From contig CAUJEY010000038.1 of the NCBI GenBank assembly GCA_963169325.1, forward strand, positions 17,506 to 81,505: a stretch of 64,000 nt of DNA. Direction: 5' to 3'. The position numbers were made by a program, and so were the translations under genes. The DNA comes from Bacteroidota bacterium (GTDB lineage: Bacteria; Bacteroidota; Bacteroidia; Chitinophagales; Saprospiraceae). Positions 52,863-61,487 of the stretch are shown piece after piece. The notes beneath the pieces are model-generated. The model worked only from the letters and a program-made list of their open reading frames with translations, was not told the origin of the DNA and did no database searches. The stretch's first letter is position 1; each line of letters starts with the position of its first letter.

Positions 52863-53816
52863 CTATCTAAAACTGTTTAGCAAGCCTGTAATTTCGGCGT
52901 CATCGCGCAGGGCGGGCGCCCAGCGGAAGATGCTGGTTTGGCTGCCGGCGTCGGCTGCCAGGGCTTGCCGGAGGGTCAGTACGGCTGCGTTGCGGTTGCC
53001 GGAAAGAAATTGGCAAGCGGCGTTGCAGTACAACAATTCTGCTCCTGTCGAATTCTCCAGGGCTTGCTCCAGCACTTCGAGCGCTTCTGGCATTTCGCCG
53101 GCAAGCATCAGAAACTCGGCTAATTGCAACCAGGATGCCGGTTCTTCCGGCGCTATTTCCACCGCTTTCCAATAATGGACCAGGGCTTTTTTCGATTGTC
53201 CGAGGCAATTGTACACGATGGCCAGGGCGCTATGAAACTCCTCCCGGCGTTCTTCCGTACGAATGGCTTCGCGCATCCATCGTGCTGCGGTGCGGTAGTC
53301 TTTTTCAGCGGCAAAACAGGCGCCCAATTGGTAATATGCCTCGGCGTTGTAGGGATCTGCCTGCAGGGCCTGCCGGCACATTTTTTTTGCAGCCCCGATT
53401 TCGCCCAACCGAAGATGGCATTCGCCGGTTCGCGCCAATACCGTGCTGTCGGCTTCCATATTGGCGCTCATTTCGGTATAGCACTGCAACGCGCTCCGGT
53501 AGAGTCCGCGCTCAAAAGCCAGTTCGCCGTAGGCGCGATATGCTTCTTCGAAAAAAGGCATGGTAATATAGGCGTACTCAAAGGCTTCGAGCGCGTCTTC
53601 GGGCGCGTCCAGTTGCAAACACGCCCAACCCAGGTTGTGCCAGGCGTAACTACAATACGGATGTTGGTCTAAGATTTCTTCATATAGCTCACGGCTCTCC
53701 GAATGGTTGCCTGTGAACTCCATACAAAGCAGCAAACGCCGAAATAATTCCCGGTTGTTCGTCTCGCGGAAAGAGCGTTCGCGTAAGAGCGCAAATTGAA
53801 TCAGATAGTCATTCAT
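52863..53816 (-). CDS. Tetratricopeptide-repeat protein
   Basis: 317 residues of TPR helices, for example YAWHNLGWACLQLDAPEDALEAFEYA, AYYQLGACFAAEKDYRTAARWM and SALAIVYNCLGQSKKALVHYW. There is no signal peptide, so it is a cytoplasmic protein-protein interaction scaffold. Its partner is unknown. Confidence 0.9.
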   Translation of the reverse strand: MNDYLIQFALLRERSFRETNNRELFRRLLLCMEFTGNHSESRELYEEILDQHPYCSYAWHNLGWACLQLDAPEDALEAFEYAYITMPFFEEAYRAYGELAFERGLYRSALQCYTEMSANMEADSTVLARTGECHLRLGEIGAAKKMCRQALQADPYNAEAYYQLGACFAAEKDYRTAARWMREAIRTEERREEFHSALAIVYNCLGQSKKALVHYWKAVEIAPEEPASWLQLAEFLMLAGEMPEALEVLEQALENSTGAELLYCNAACQFLSGNRNAAVLTLRQALAADAGSQTSIFRWAPALRDDAEITGLLNSFR

Positions 53817-53844
53817 ACCAAAAGGCGGGATTAGAAAACAGGTT

Positions 53845-53852
53845 CAAAGATA
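53845..53852 (-). promoter_or_regulatory. Possible promoter -7 box of the TPR gene
   Basis: TATCTTTG on the minus strand, 29 bases before the ATG; no good TTG upstream. The gap to 54093 also has a gaagttcgaagtttgaagtttgaag direct repeat (53917-53941), similar to the units of the hairpin at 35489, and no gene. Confidence 0.45.
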
Positions 53853-54093
53853 CATGAATTCCCGAAAACTGAACATTTGGTTGCAGGTTTCTGGTCGACG
53901 GGGCAGAACCGGCTTCGAAGTTCGAAGTTTGAAGTTTGAAGCCGGAAGGCACCGGTTGATGCAGCACATAATTCAGAACTCCCAAATCTCCCGTACCTTC
54001 GCCATGTCGTGGTTATTGCTTCAAGCTGACGCGTTTTATTATTAGGCTTGCGGCACATTGACCACATTGACCACATTTTCAAATTGATTCCAC

Positions 54094-55206
54094 ATGTCAA
54101 CACTGGGTCAACAGCGCACCAAATCATCTCTTAGCCGGCTGCACAGCGGTGGTCGGGTGCCGCATGCGTTGTTGTTTATCGGACAAACCGGTTGGGGCAC
54201 CCTTTCCCTGGCCCTCGATTTTGCCCGCCTGCTCCTGTGCGAAACGCCCGATTCCGATGCCGACGGCAATGCGGTTGCCTGCGGCAAATGTAATGCCTGC
54301 GGCAAAACCGGACATTTCACACACCCCGACCTTCATTTTTCCTACCCGACGGTGGGCCCCAACGCCGTCAGTACCAATTTTATAAAAGAATGGCGCGCAG
54401 CCCTTGCCGAAAACCCTTACCTCGACGCCAATACCTGGCTGCAACGCCTCGGCGCTGAAAACAAACAGGGCAATATCACCAAAGACGAATGCAACGCCGT
54501 CATTAAAAAACTCAGCCTCAAGGTATTCGAAGGCCGATACAAGATACTGCTGATGTGGCTGCCCGAATACCTCGGCAAGGAGGGAAACCGCCTGCTTAAA
54601 CTCATTGAGGAGCCGCCCGAACAAACCATCTTTTTACTTGTTGCAGAAAACGCCGACCTGATCCTGCCGACCATACTTTCGCGCTGCCAACTGGTAAAAA
54701 CCGACCCGCTCAGCGACGATGACATCACGGAAGGCCTGCAAAATAAACGCAGCCTCGACATGAACCGGGCCCGGCAAATCGCGTTTCTTTCCGGGGGCGA
54801 CTTCAACCAGGCCCTGCAACTCGCCGACAACCCCGAGAACGACGACGCGGCGCTGTTGCTTGACTGGCTCCGCAAATGCTGGCGTGGCAACGGGGTGGAA
54901 TTGGTAAAATGGACCGACAACTTCGCTAAACTGGGCCGCGAAAACCAAAAACAATTCCTCCACTTCGGCCTGCATTTCCTGCGTGAACTGCTGGCCATGG
55001 TGGTCACTAAAAATCCGGATGCCCGCCTGCGCCCCGAAGAACTCCAAACTGCACAGAACATGGCCAATGTGCTCAATTTTGAAAAAATCAACCGCATGGC
55101 CCGTATTCTGAACGACAATATTTATTATATCGAACGAAACGCCAACCCCAAAATCCTGTTTTTGGACACATCCATCCAAATCAACCGCATTTTGAAAGAG
55201 GGCTAA
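54094..55206 (+). CDS. holB: DNA polymerase III delta' subunit-like clamp loader protein
   Basis: 370 residues. GRVPHALLFIGQTGWGTLSLALDFA replaces a normal Walker A: the Lys is missing, as I recall for other Bacteroidota delta' proteins. A zinc motif CGKCNACGKTGHFTHPDL follows, and LIEEPPEQTIFLLVAENADLILPTILSRCQLVK is the SRC sensor block. Delta' is a structural subunit, so lack of ATP binding is acceptable. An in-frame TGA two codons upstream fixes the start. ricT follows, an order also known in Bacillus. Confidence 0.93.
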   Translation: MSTLGQQRTKSSLSRLHSGGRVPHALLFIGQTGWGTLSLALDFARLLLCETPDSDADGNAVACGKCNACGKTGHFTHPDLHFSYPTVGPNAVSTNFIKEWRAALAENPYLDANTWLQRLGAENKQGNITKDECNAVIKKLSLKVFEGRYKILLMWLPEYLGKEGNRLLKLIEEPPEQTIFLLVAENADLILPTILSRCQLVKTDPLSDDDITEGLQNKRSLDMNRARQIAFLSGGDFNQALQLADNPENDDAALLLDWLRKCWRGNGVELVKWTDNFAKLGRENQKQFLHFGLHFLRELLAMVVTKNPDARLRPEELQTAQNMANVLNFEKINRMARILNDNIYYIERNANPKILFLDTSIQINRILKEG

Positions 55207-55367
55207 GAGCATGTTGGGGACTTTCCCGCCGGGCCCAAAACGGTTCTTTTTTCGCCATTTTTCACCTTTTTTCAGTCACGTAGTCCCCGCTATGCTCCTT
55301 CAAAAACGCGAAAACTGACGAAAAAAGCCCTCGTTTTTGGCTCCGGTGGAAAATCCCCAACATGCTC
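55207..55367. mobile_element. MITE-like element, 161 bp with terminal inverted repeats
   Basis: Terminal inverted repeats of about 34 bases: GAGCATGTTGGGGACTTTCC at 55207 and its complement ending at 55367. Both ends are flanked by TAA (55204-55206 and 55368-55370), a possible 3-bp target duplication; the left TAA is the holB stop codon. The interior has no open frame but contains partly complementary A/T tracts. The remaining gap 55371-55653 has a CTAAAACA array (55403-55438) and no gene. Confidence 0.7.
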
Positions 55368-55653
55368 TAAAATCCCATCAGAAAAAGTGGAATAAAGTTG
55401 ATTCTAAAACACTAAAACACCAAAACACTAAAACACCACGAAAACGGATTAAAAAAAGTGGCAGAAGGTTTCGACATTTGTGCGACATATAATTTAATCC
55501 ATTTCCAGATTAAACCAGGGACGCTCCAAAATGGAGGTTCTTATTGATCACAATTCTTAAACTACAATCAGCACTTTTCTCCCGCTCTTGTTTCTTTTTG
55601 CGCAGCAAAAAAGTAACCAAGAGTGGAGGTAACGCGCTGATTTACCATAAATT

Positions 55654-57279
55654 ATGGGCTGTGTAGGCTGTTCTTGTTCCACCGGTAAAGACTCCACCGC
55701 TTCCGGCTGCCGTTCTAACGGCGGTTGCGCGACAGGGGGCTGCAACCGGCATAATACTTACGACTGGATTTCGGCACTGGGCATTCGTGACCCGCAACCG
55801 TTCGACGTCGTAGAGGTGAGCTTTAAAAACGGCTCCCGCAAAGATTTTTTCAAAAACCCGTCCCATACCCGGGCCGGCACCGGCGATTGGGTGCTGGTAG
55901 AGTCCGTTTCCGGCGGCTATGATGTCGGTAAAATATCGCTCTCCGGCGAAATGGTGCGGATGCAAATGAAGCGAAAACGCACCCGTGCCGACGCCAAACA
56001 ACAAGCGATTATCCGAAAAGCGCACGAACGCGACCTGGAACGCCTCGATGAAGTGCGCCAGCAGGAACGCGACGTCATGATTCGCGCACGTGCCATTGCC
56101 CGCACCCTCGACCTCAATATGAAAGTGGGCGACGTAGAATTCCAGGGCGACGGGCGTAAATGCACGTTTTTCTACACCGCCGACGGCCGAGTCGATTTTC
56201 GCGAACTGATCCGGCATTATGCCCGCGAATTCAAGGTAAAAATCGAAATGCGCCAGATCGGCGCCCGGCAGGAATCGGCCCGAATCGGTGGCCTGGGCAA
56301 CTGTGGCCGCGAACTGTGCTGCTCTACCTGGCTCACCGAATTCAAAAGCGTCAATACCGCCGCCGCGCGCTACCAGAACCTGGCCATCAATCAGACCAAA
56401 CTTTCCGGTATGTGCGGCCGCCTCAAATGCTGCCTCAATTATGAATTAGATACGTATATCGACGCGCTCGAAGATTTTCCGGACAAGGCGGAGAAGATGA
56501 AAACGTCGGCCGGCATGGCCATCCTGATGAAAACGGATGTGTTCAAACGTCTGATGTATTTTGCCTACGCCGAAAACCGCGGTAAATTCTACCCCCTGCA
56601 TGTCGACCAGGTATGGGAAGCGCTCGATATGCTCAAACGCGGCGAAATACCGGCCAGCCTCGACGATATCCAGGCCATGGCCCCGCCGTCGTCGGAGGAA
56701 CCGGAAGAAGAGGAACCCGACTACGAAAGCGTGGACAACGTGATTCAGTTGCCCCTCGAAATCCGGAAAAAGAAAAAGAAAAAGAAGAAAAAAGGCCGTG
56801 CCGATCAAAGCCTGGCTTCCGCTGTGGAAAAAGCAGATCGCGAGGGCAGTGCCCGGCCGGCACATCAGGGACGGGGCGGCGCACGGCCGGATAGCCGTAG
56901 CCCGCGTCCTGAACGACCCGATAACCGTGGCCCACGCCCCGAACGGCCGGATAGTCGCGCCCCACGCCCCGAACGCCCCGACAGCCGGAGCGCCCGGCCG
57001 GAACGCCCGCAAACACCGGATACACGCCCCGAACGCCCGGAAAATCGGGACACCCGACCGGACCGGCCTCCAAAACCCGATACCCGGCCGGAACGCCCGG
57101 AAAACCGCCCGCCCAAACCTGACCAACCGCCACGCGAGCCACGCACCGAACGTCCGCCCCAGCAACAGCCGCCCGCTCCGCCTAAAAATGAGGGCGGCGG
57201 AGATGATGGGAGCAACAAGCCAACCGGCGGAGGGAAGGATAAACGGCGATTCAGAGGAAAGGGGCCGAAAAAGAACTAA
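55654..57279 (+). CDS. RicT/YaaT-type PSP1 protein with Arg/Pro-rich tail
   Basis: 541 residues. Cys-rich start (MGCVGCSCSTGKDST), PSP1 domain (FDVVEVSFKNGSRKDFF, AGTGDWVLVESVSGGYDVGKISLSGE), then cysteine motifs GNCGRELCCSTWL and MCGRLKCCLNYEL that in Bacillus RicT hold Fe-S clusters. Residues about 380-395 are a Lys run (RKKKKKKKKK) and the last ~140 residues are repeats of RPERPDxR/PRPERP. RicT-like proteins help RNase Y act on mRNA in Bacillus. The basic tail could bind RNA. It lies between holB and lpdA. Confidence 0.92.
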   Translation: MGCVGCSCSTGKDSTASGCRSNGGCATGGCNRHNTYDWISALGIRDPQPFDVVEVSFKNGSRKDFFKNPSHTRAGTGDWVLVESVSGGYDVGKISLSGEMVRMQMKRKRTRADAKQQAIIRKAHERDLERLDEVRQQERDVMIRARAIARTLDLNMKVGDVEFQGDGRKCTFFYTADGRVDFRELIRHYAREFKVKIEMRQIGARQESARIGGLGNCGRELCCSTWLTEFKSVNTAAARYQNLAINQTKLSGMCGRLKCCLNYELDTYIDALEDFPDKAEKMKTSAGMAILMKTDVFKRLMYFAYAENRGKFYPLHVDQVWEALDMLKRGEIPASLDDIQAMAPPSSEEPEEEEPDYESVDNVIQLPLEIRKKKKKKKKKGRADQSLASAVEKADREGSARPAHQGRGGARPDSRSPRPERPDNRGPRPERPDSRAPRPERPDSRSARPERPQTPDTRPERPENRDTRPDRPPKPDTRPERPENRPPKPDQPPREPRTERPPQQQPPAPPKNEGGGDDGSNKPTGGGKDKRRFRGKGPKKN

Positions 57280-57289
57280 GTAAAACACT

Positions 57290-58696
57290 ATGCAATACGA
57301 CGTCACCATCATAGGCTCCGGTCCCGGAGGATACGTAGCCGCCATCCGCTGTGCCCAATTGGGCATGCGCACCGCCATTATCGAACGCTACGCCGCGCTG
57401 GGCGGCACCTGCCTGAACGTAGGATGTATCCCTTCCAAGGCCCTGCTCGACTCGTCTGAACATTACCACAACGCACACGAGAAATTCAAAACGCACGGCA
57501 TCGACCTGAAAGACCTGAAGGTAAATATGCCGCAAATGATCCAGCGGAAGAATGAGGTGGTGCTGGAGAATGTGAAAGGTGTGGAATTTCTGATGAAGAA
57601 AAACAAGATCGACGTGTACCACGGACACGGATCGTTTGTCAACAAAAACAGAATCCGGATCACCGGCGAAGACGGCGCTGCACAGGAAATTGAAACCCAA
57701 AAGGTTGTCATTGCCACCGGCTCCAAACCCATCGTGCCGGCAGCTTTCAACTACGATAAAAAACGGGTGATCACCAGCACCGAAGCCCTGAACATCGATA
57801 AAGTGCCCGGTAGCATGCTCATCATCGGCGGTGGCGTCATCGGGCTCGAGTTGGGTAGCGTATATGCCCGTCTCGGCACGGAAGTACACGTCGTGGAATA
57901 CCTCGACCGCATTATCCCGACCATGGATGGCGATTGCAGCCGCGAATTGAGCAAATCGCTGAAAAAAATCGGCATGCAGTTCTACCTGCGCCACGCCGTG
58001 ACCGAAGTGACCCCTTCGAAAACAAAAGTAAAAGTGACGGCCAAAAGTCGCGACGACGAATCCAAAGTCCTCCATTTTGAAGTAGACTATTGCCTGGTTT
58101 CCATCGGCCGCAGGCCCTATACAGATAGCCTGGGCCTGGAAAACGCCGGGATTACCCCCGACGAAAAAGGCCGCATCCCCGTGAATGAACACCTGGAAAC
58201 CAACGTGCCCGGTATTTACGCCATCGGCGATGTGGTGCGGGGCGCCATGTTGGCCCACAAAGCGGAGGAAGAAGGTATGTTCGTGGCCGAAACCATCGCC
58301 GGCCAAAAGCCGCATATCCACTATCATCTCATTCCCGGCGTGGTATACACCTGGCCGGAAGTAGCCGCTGTCGGTTATACGGAAGAAGAATTAAAAGAAA
58401 AAGGCACCCCCTACAAGGCCGGCAAATTCCCGTTCCGTGCCCTGGGACGTGCCCGTGCAAGCATGGACCTCGACGGTATGGTCAAAATACTGGCGCACAA
58501 AGACACCGACGAAATACTCGGCGTACATATCGTCGGCGCCCGCGCGGCGGATATGATTGCCGAAGGGGTCGCGCTGATGGAGTTTCGCGCATCCGCGGAA
58601 GATGCCGCGCGTATGAGCCATGCGCACCCGACATACACCGAAGCGTTCAAGGAAGCGGCGCTGGCGGCTACGGCCAACCGGCCCATACATCTGTAA
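57290..58696 (+). CDS. lpdA: Dihydrolipoyl dehydrogenase (E3)
   Basis: 468 residues. FAD motif VTIIGSGPGGYVAAIRCAQL, redox disulfide GGTCLNVGCIPSKALL, NAD motif MLIIGGGVIGLELGSVYARL, second FAD block YAIGDVVRGAMLAHKAEEEG, and catalytic His-Glu in HAHPTYTEAFKEA. It reoxidises lipoamide of 2-oxoacid dehydrogenases; a matching E2 is at 32343-33680. Confidence 0.96.
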   Translation: MQYDVTIIGSGPGGYVAAIRCAQLGMRTAIIERYAALGGTCLNVGCIPSKALLDSSEHYHNAHEKFKTHGIDLKDLKVNMPQMIQRKNEVVLENVKGVEFLMKKNKIDVYHGHGSFVNKNRIRITGEDGAAQEIETQKVVIATGSKPIVPAAFNYDKKRVITSTEALNIDKVPGSMLIIGGGVIGLELGSVYARLGTEVHVVEYLDRIIPTMDGDCSRELSKSLKKIGMQFYLRHAVTEVTPSKTKVKVTAKSRDDESKVLHFEVDYCLVSIGRRPYTDSLGLENAGITPDEKGRIPVNEHLETNVPGIYAIGDVVRGAMLAHKAEEEGMFVAETIAGQKPHIHYHLIPGVVYTWPEVAAVGYTEEELKEKGTPYKAGKFPFRALGRARASMDLDGMVKILAHKDTDEILGVHIVGARAADMIAEGVALMEFRASAEDAARMSHAHPTYTEAFKEAALAATANRPIHL

Positions 58697-58717
58697 CGCC
58701 GACTGGCAGTCGGCGTT
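58695..58717 (+). terminator. Hairpin after lpdA
   Basis: AACGCCGACT-GGC-AGTCGGCGTT, ten perfect pairs, followed by ATAAAAAC. Probable terminator with weak T tract. Confidence 0.6.
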
Positions 58718-58724
58718 ATAAAAA

Positions 58725-58776
58725 CAAAGATAATTCAAGTGTTCAATAAAATAATTGAATACTTGAATTATCTTTG
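58725..58776 (+). promoter_or_regulatory. 23-bp-arm palindromic operator overlapping a TAnnTTTG promoter
   Basis: Arms 58725-58747 (caaagataattcaagtgttc...) and 58754-58776 are complementary with one mismatch. TATCTTTG (58769-58776) is the -7 box on the plus strand, and its mirror image is on the other arm. The ATG of the ArsR gene is six bases beyond. The downstream ArsR protein is the obvious candidate repressor. Confidence 0.85.
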
Positions 58777-58781
58777 CCTCC

Positions 58782-59420
58782 ATGGAAAAACGCGTCTTCA
58801 AGGACAACATCTACGCTGCCATAGCAGGCATGACCAAAGCCTTCTCCAATCCTAACCGCCTGGAGATACTCGATTTGTTGGCTAATGGCGAAAAATCGGT
58901 GGAGCAAATCGCCGTGCAAACCGCGATTACCGTAGCCAATGCCTCGCAGCATTTACAGGTGCTGAAAACCGCCCGCCTCGTAAAAAGCAGGCGGGAAGGC
59001 ACCTTCATTTGGTATACCTTAAACGGCCCTAAAGCATACGCTGCCTGGAAAGCCCTGCGCGACCTGGCGCTGGAGCAGGAACCGGCTGTACAGGTGACAC
59101 TCCGCCAATTCCGGCAGGAGATGCACAGCCCCGGCAGCCTGTCGTACGAAAACCGGCCAGGCAACGACCGGGTATTGTTTCTCGACGTCCGCCCGCCGGA
59201 TGAATTCGCCGCCGGTCATCTGCCCGATGCCCGCTCTATTCCCATGGACGAATTGCCCGGACGCCTGGCCGAATTGCCCCGCGACAAAACTATCATTGCT
59301 TACTGCCGGGGCCCCTTTTGTACCTATGCCGATGAAGCGGTGCAATTACTCCATGCCCACGGCTTCAAAGCGATACGGTTGGAAGAAAGTTATCTCGATG
59401 CAAAATTACAGGACAATTGA
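58782..59420 (+). CDS. ArsR-family regulator fused to a rhodanese domain
   Basis: 212 residues. Residues 1-95: ArsR winged helix (PNRLEILDLLANGEKSVEQIA, NASQHLQVLKTARLVKSRREG). Residues about 125-205: rhodanese (LFLDVRPPDEFAAGHLPDARSI) with active-site loop AYCRGPFCTYADEAV. ArsR-rhodanese regulators of the SqrR/BigR group respond to sulfide or related sulfur species in some bacteria, and the rhodanese Cys may be the sensor. It likely binds the palindrome just upstream. Its stop codon overlaps the next gene's ATG by one base. Confidence 0.93.
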   Translation: MEKRVFKDNIYAAIAGMTKAFSNPNRLEILDLLANGEKSVEQIAVQTAITVANASQHLQVLKTARLVKSRREGTFIWYTLNGPKAYAAWKALRDLALEQEPAVQVTLRQFRQEMHSPGSLSYENRPGNDRVLFLDVRPPDEFAAGHLPDARSIPMDELPGRLAELPRDKTIIAYCRGPFCTYADEAVQLLHAHGFKAIRLEESYLDAKLQDN

Positions 59421-60736
59421 TGGAAACGTTAAAGACCTCCGTTGTTGAACTGGGCCTGCGCAAAAACTGGCGGCAGTTTACCTTGCTCGTCGTCATCAAT
59501 GCCTTTGTCGGCGGCATGGTCGGTATGGAGCGCAGTATCCTGCCACAATTGGCCGAGGGAGAATTCGGCATTTCAGCCAAAACGGCCATCCTGTCGTTCA
59601 TCGTCGCCTTTGGCCTGGCCAAAGCCCTGGCCAACCTGACGACGGGTATTTTGGCCGGCCGGATTGGTCGCAAAAACCTCCTGTTGCTGGGCTGGGTACT
59701 GGGACTTCCGGTTCCCTTCCTGCTGATGTTTGCCCCGTCGTGGGGCTGGGTGGTGGCGGCCAATCTGCTGCTGGGCATACACCAGGGTTTTTCCTGGTCG
59801 GCCACCGTGGTGATGAAAATTGACCTGGCCGGCGAGCGCGACCGCGGTCTGGCCATGGGCCTGAACGAATTTGCCGGGTATCTTGCTGTGGCGGCAGCGG
59901 CATTTGTGAGCGCCTGGATAGCCGGCGCTTACGGGTTGCGGCCTTACCCCTTTTATCTCGGCGTGGGACTTTCCATCGCGGGTATTTTATCCACCTTGTT
60001 TCTGCTGCGCGACACGCATGCGCATGTAGCGGCCGAAGCGGTGCAGAGCAAAGTCAAACGGCTTGGAAATATTTTTACGGATACCACCTGGCGGCACCGC
60101 AACCTCGGCTCCGTGACAATGACAGGCCTGGTGAACAACCTGAACGACGGTATGGTGTGGGGGCTACTGCCGGTCTTCCTTGTACAAAAAGGTATGACGC
60201 TACCCGAAACGGGTATGCTGGCCGCCGTTTACCCGGCCGTGTGGGGCATCGGGCAGCTGTTTTCCGGCCGCTTATCCGATTTTATTTGCAAAAGAGACCT
60301 GCTGTTGTGGGGCATGCTGTTGCAGGGCGCCACCCTGATCGGACTGGCTTTTGCCGGGCAATTCTGGATGTTTGCCGGCTTGCTGGCCTTACTCGGCTGG
60401 GGCACGGCCATGGTTTATCCGACATTCCTGGCCTCCATCGCCGAAAACACCCACCCCTTCGACCGGGCTAAAAGCCTGGGCGTATTCCGGTTCTGGCGCG
60501 ACATGGGTTACGCCATCGGCGCCCTGCTGACGGGAATTTTGGCCGATGCATTCGGTATTCCGGCCAGTATCGTTGTCGTGGGCGTATTGACCCTCGCAGC
60601 CGGATTTGGCGCCAATTACCGCATGCGTTGCCATACGGATAATCCGACCTTTTGGATATGGCTGCGCCAAAAATGGGGTGTGCCTGGCGATAGCGCCGGG
60701 CGGTTGAAAAAGAATCACTATCAAAGCCCGGCATGA
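59420..60736 (+). CDS. Major facilitator superfamily transporter
   Basis: 438 residues, about 12 membrane segments. Motif A-like GRIGRKNLLLLGWVLGLP in the 2-3 loop. Starts with ATG overlapping the ArsR stop (TGATGG). It belongs to the ArsR operon, so the substrate is probably regulated by it; the ion or compound is unknown. Confidence 0.9.
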   Translation: METLKTSVVELGLRKNWRQFTLLVVINAFVGGMVGMERSILPQLAEGEFGISAKTAILSFIVAFGLAKALANLTTGILAGRIGRKNLLLLGWVLGLPVPFLLMFAPSWGWVVAANLLLGIHQGFSWSATVVMKIDLAGERDRGLAMGLNEFAGYLAVAAAAFVSAWIAGAYGLRPYPFYLGVGLSIAGILSTLFLLRDTHAHVAAEAVQSKVKRLGNIFTDTTWRHRNLGSVTMTGLVNNLNDGMVWGLLPVFLVQKGMTLPETGMLAAVYPAVWGIGQLFSGRLSDFICKRDLLLWGMLLQGATLIGLAFAGQFWMFAGLLALLGWGTAMVYPTFLASIAENTHPFDRAKSLGVFRFWRDMGYAIGALLTGILADAFGIPASIVVVGVLTLAAGFGANYRMRCHTDNPTFWIWLRQKWGVPGDSAGRLKKNHYQSPA

Positions 60737-60771
60737 TTTCTACTTCCATCATTTTCAGAAACGGCAAGAAC

Positions 60772-61419
60772 ATGGAAACTACCTTCAAAACGCATTGGGA
60801 AAATCTTTACACAGGCAAAACCGAGCAGGAATACAGCTGGTTTCAGCCCTATCCGCATACCAGCATCGAATTTATCGAATATTTCAAGTTGCCGAAAAAC
60901 GCCCGCATCATCGATATCGGCGGCGGCGACAGCCACCTGGTGGATGCCCTGCTTCAAATGGGCTATACCGACCTAACGGTGCTCGATATTTCTGCCGCGG
61001 CGATCGAAAAAGCCAAACAACGCCTCGGCGATCAGGCCTTGCAGGTCAAATGGATTGTCAGCGATGTGAACGAATTTGAACCCGCTGCCGGGCAGTATGA
61101 TTTCTGGCACGACCGCGCGGCCTTTCATTTTCTGACTACGGAGGCGCTCGTGCAGCACTATGTCGATATTGCCCAACGCGCTATTCGCCCCGGCGGCTAC
61201 TTCGTATTGGGCACTTTTTCGCCTATAGGGCCTAAAAAATGCAGTGGACTGGACATCCGCCAATACTCGCGGGCGGCCATGCATGCCGTGTTTGCGCCCT
61301 TTTTCAGGCGCATCCGTTGTAAAGAGGAGGCGCATGTGACGCCGTTTCAGACGACGCAGCATTTTTTGTTTTGTAGTTTCAGGCGGCGGCGGGAACGATT
61401 ACCATTACCGATCATATAA
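60772..61419 (+). CDS. Class I SAM-dependent methyltransferase in the ArsR operon
   Basis: About 215 residues from the ATG at 60772 (METTFKTHWENLYTGK), which matches the usual family start; an ATG at 60733 overlaps the MFS stop by ATGA and would add 13 residues. Motif I ARIIDIGGGDSHLVDALL, acidic residue in LTVLDISAAAIEKAK, and YDFWHDRAAFHFLT are typical. It may methylate a metal(loid) or sulfur compound exported by the MFS protein; that link is inferred from operon context only. Confidence 0.87.
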   Translation: METTFKTHWENLYTGKTEQEYSWFQPYPHTSIEFIEYFKLPKNARIIDIGGGDSHLVDALLQMGYTDLTVLDISAAAIEKAKQRLGDQALQVKWIVSDVNEFEPAAGQYDFWHDRAAFHFLTTEALVQHYVDIAQRAIRPGGYFVLGTFSPIGPKKCSGLDIRQYSRAAMHAVFAPFFRRIRCKEEAHVTPFQTTQHFLFCSFRRRRERLPLPII

Positions 61420-61487
61420 TTTAACGTGGGTTTTGAAAAGTTTGCCACTTTAAGACGGCCAAGAAGTTGGCGAAGTAATTTGCACAA

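Noticed and set aside
54094..55206. holB as a pseudogene because Walker A lacks Lys
   Set aside because: Delta' is a non-ATPase subunit in many bacteria, and the full-length frame with zinc and SRC motifs is intact.
57251..58327. 358-codon frame antisense to lpdA
   Set aside because: Shadow of lpdA.
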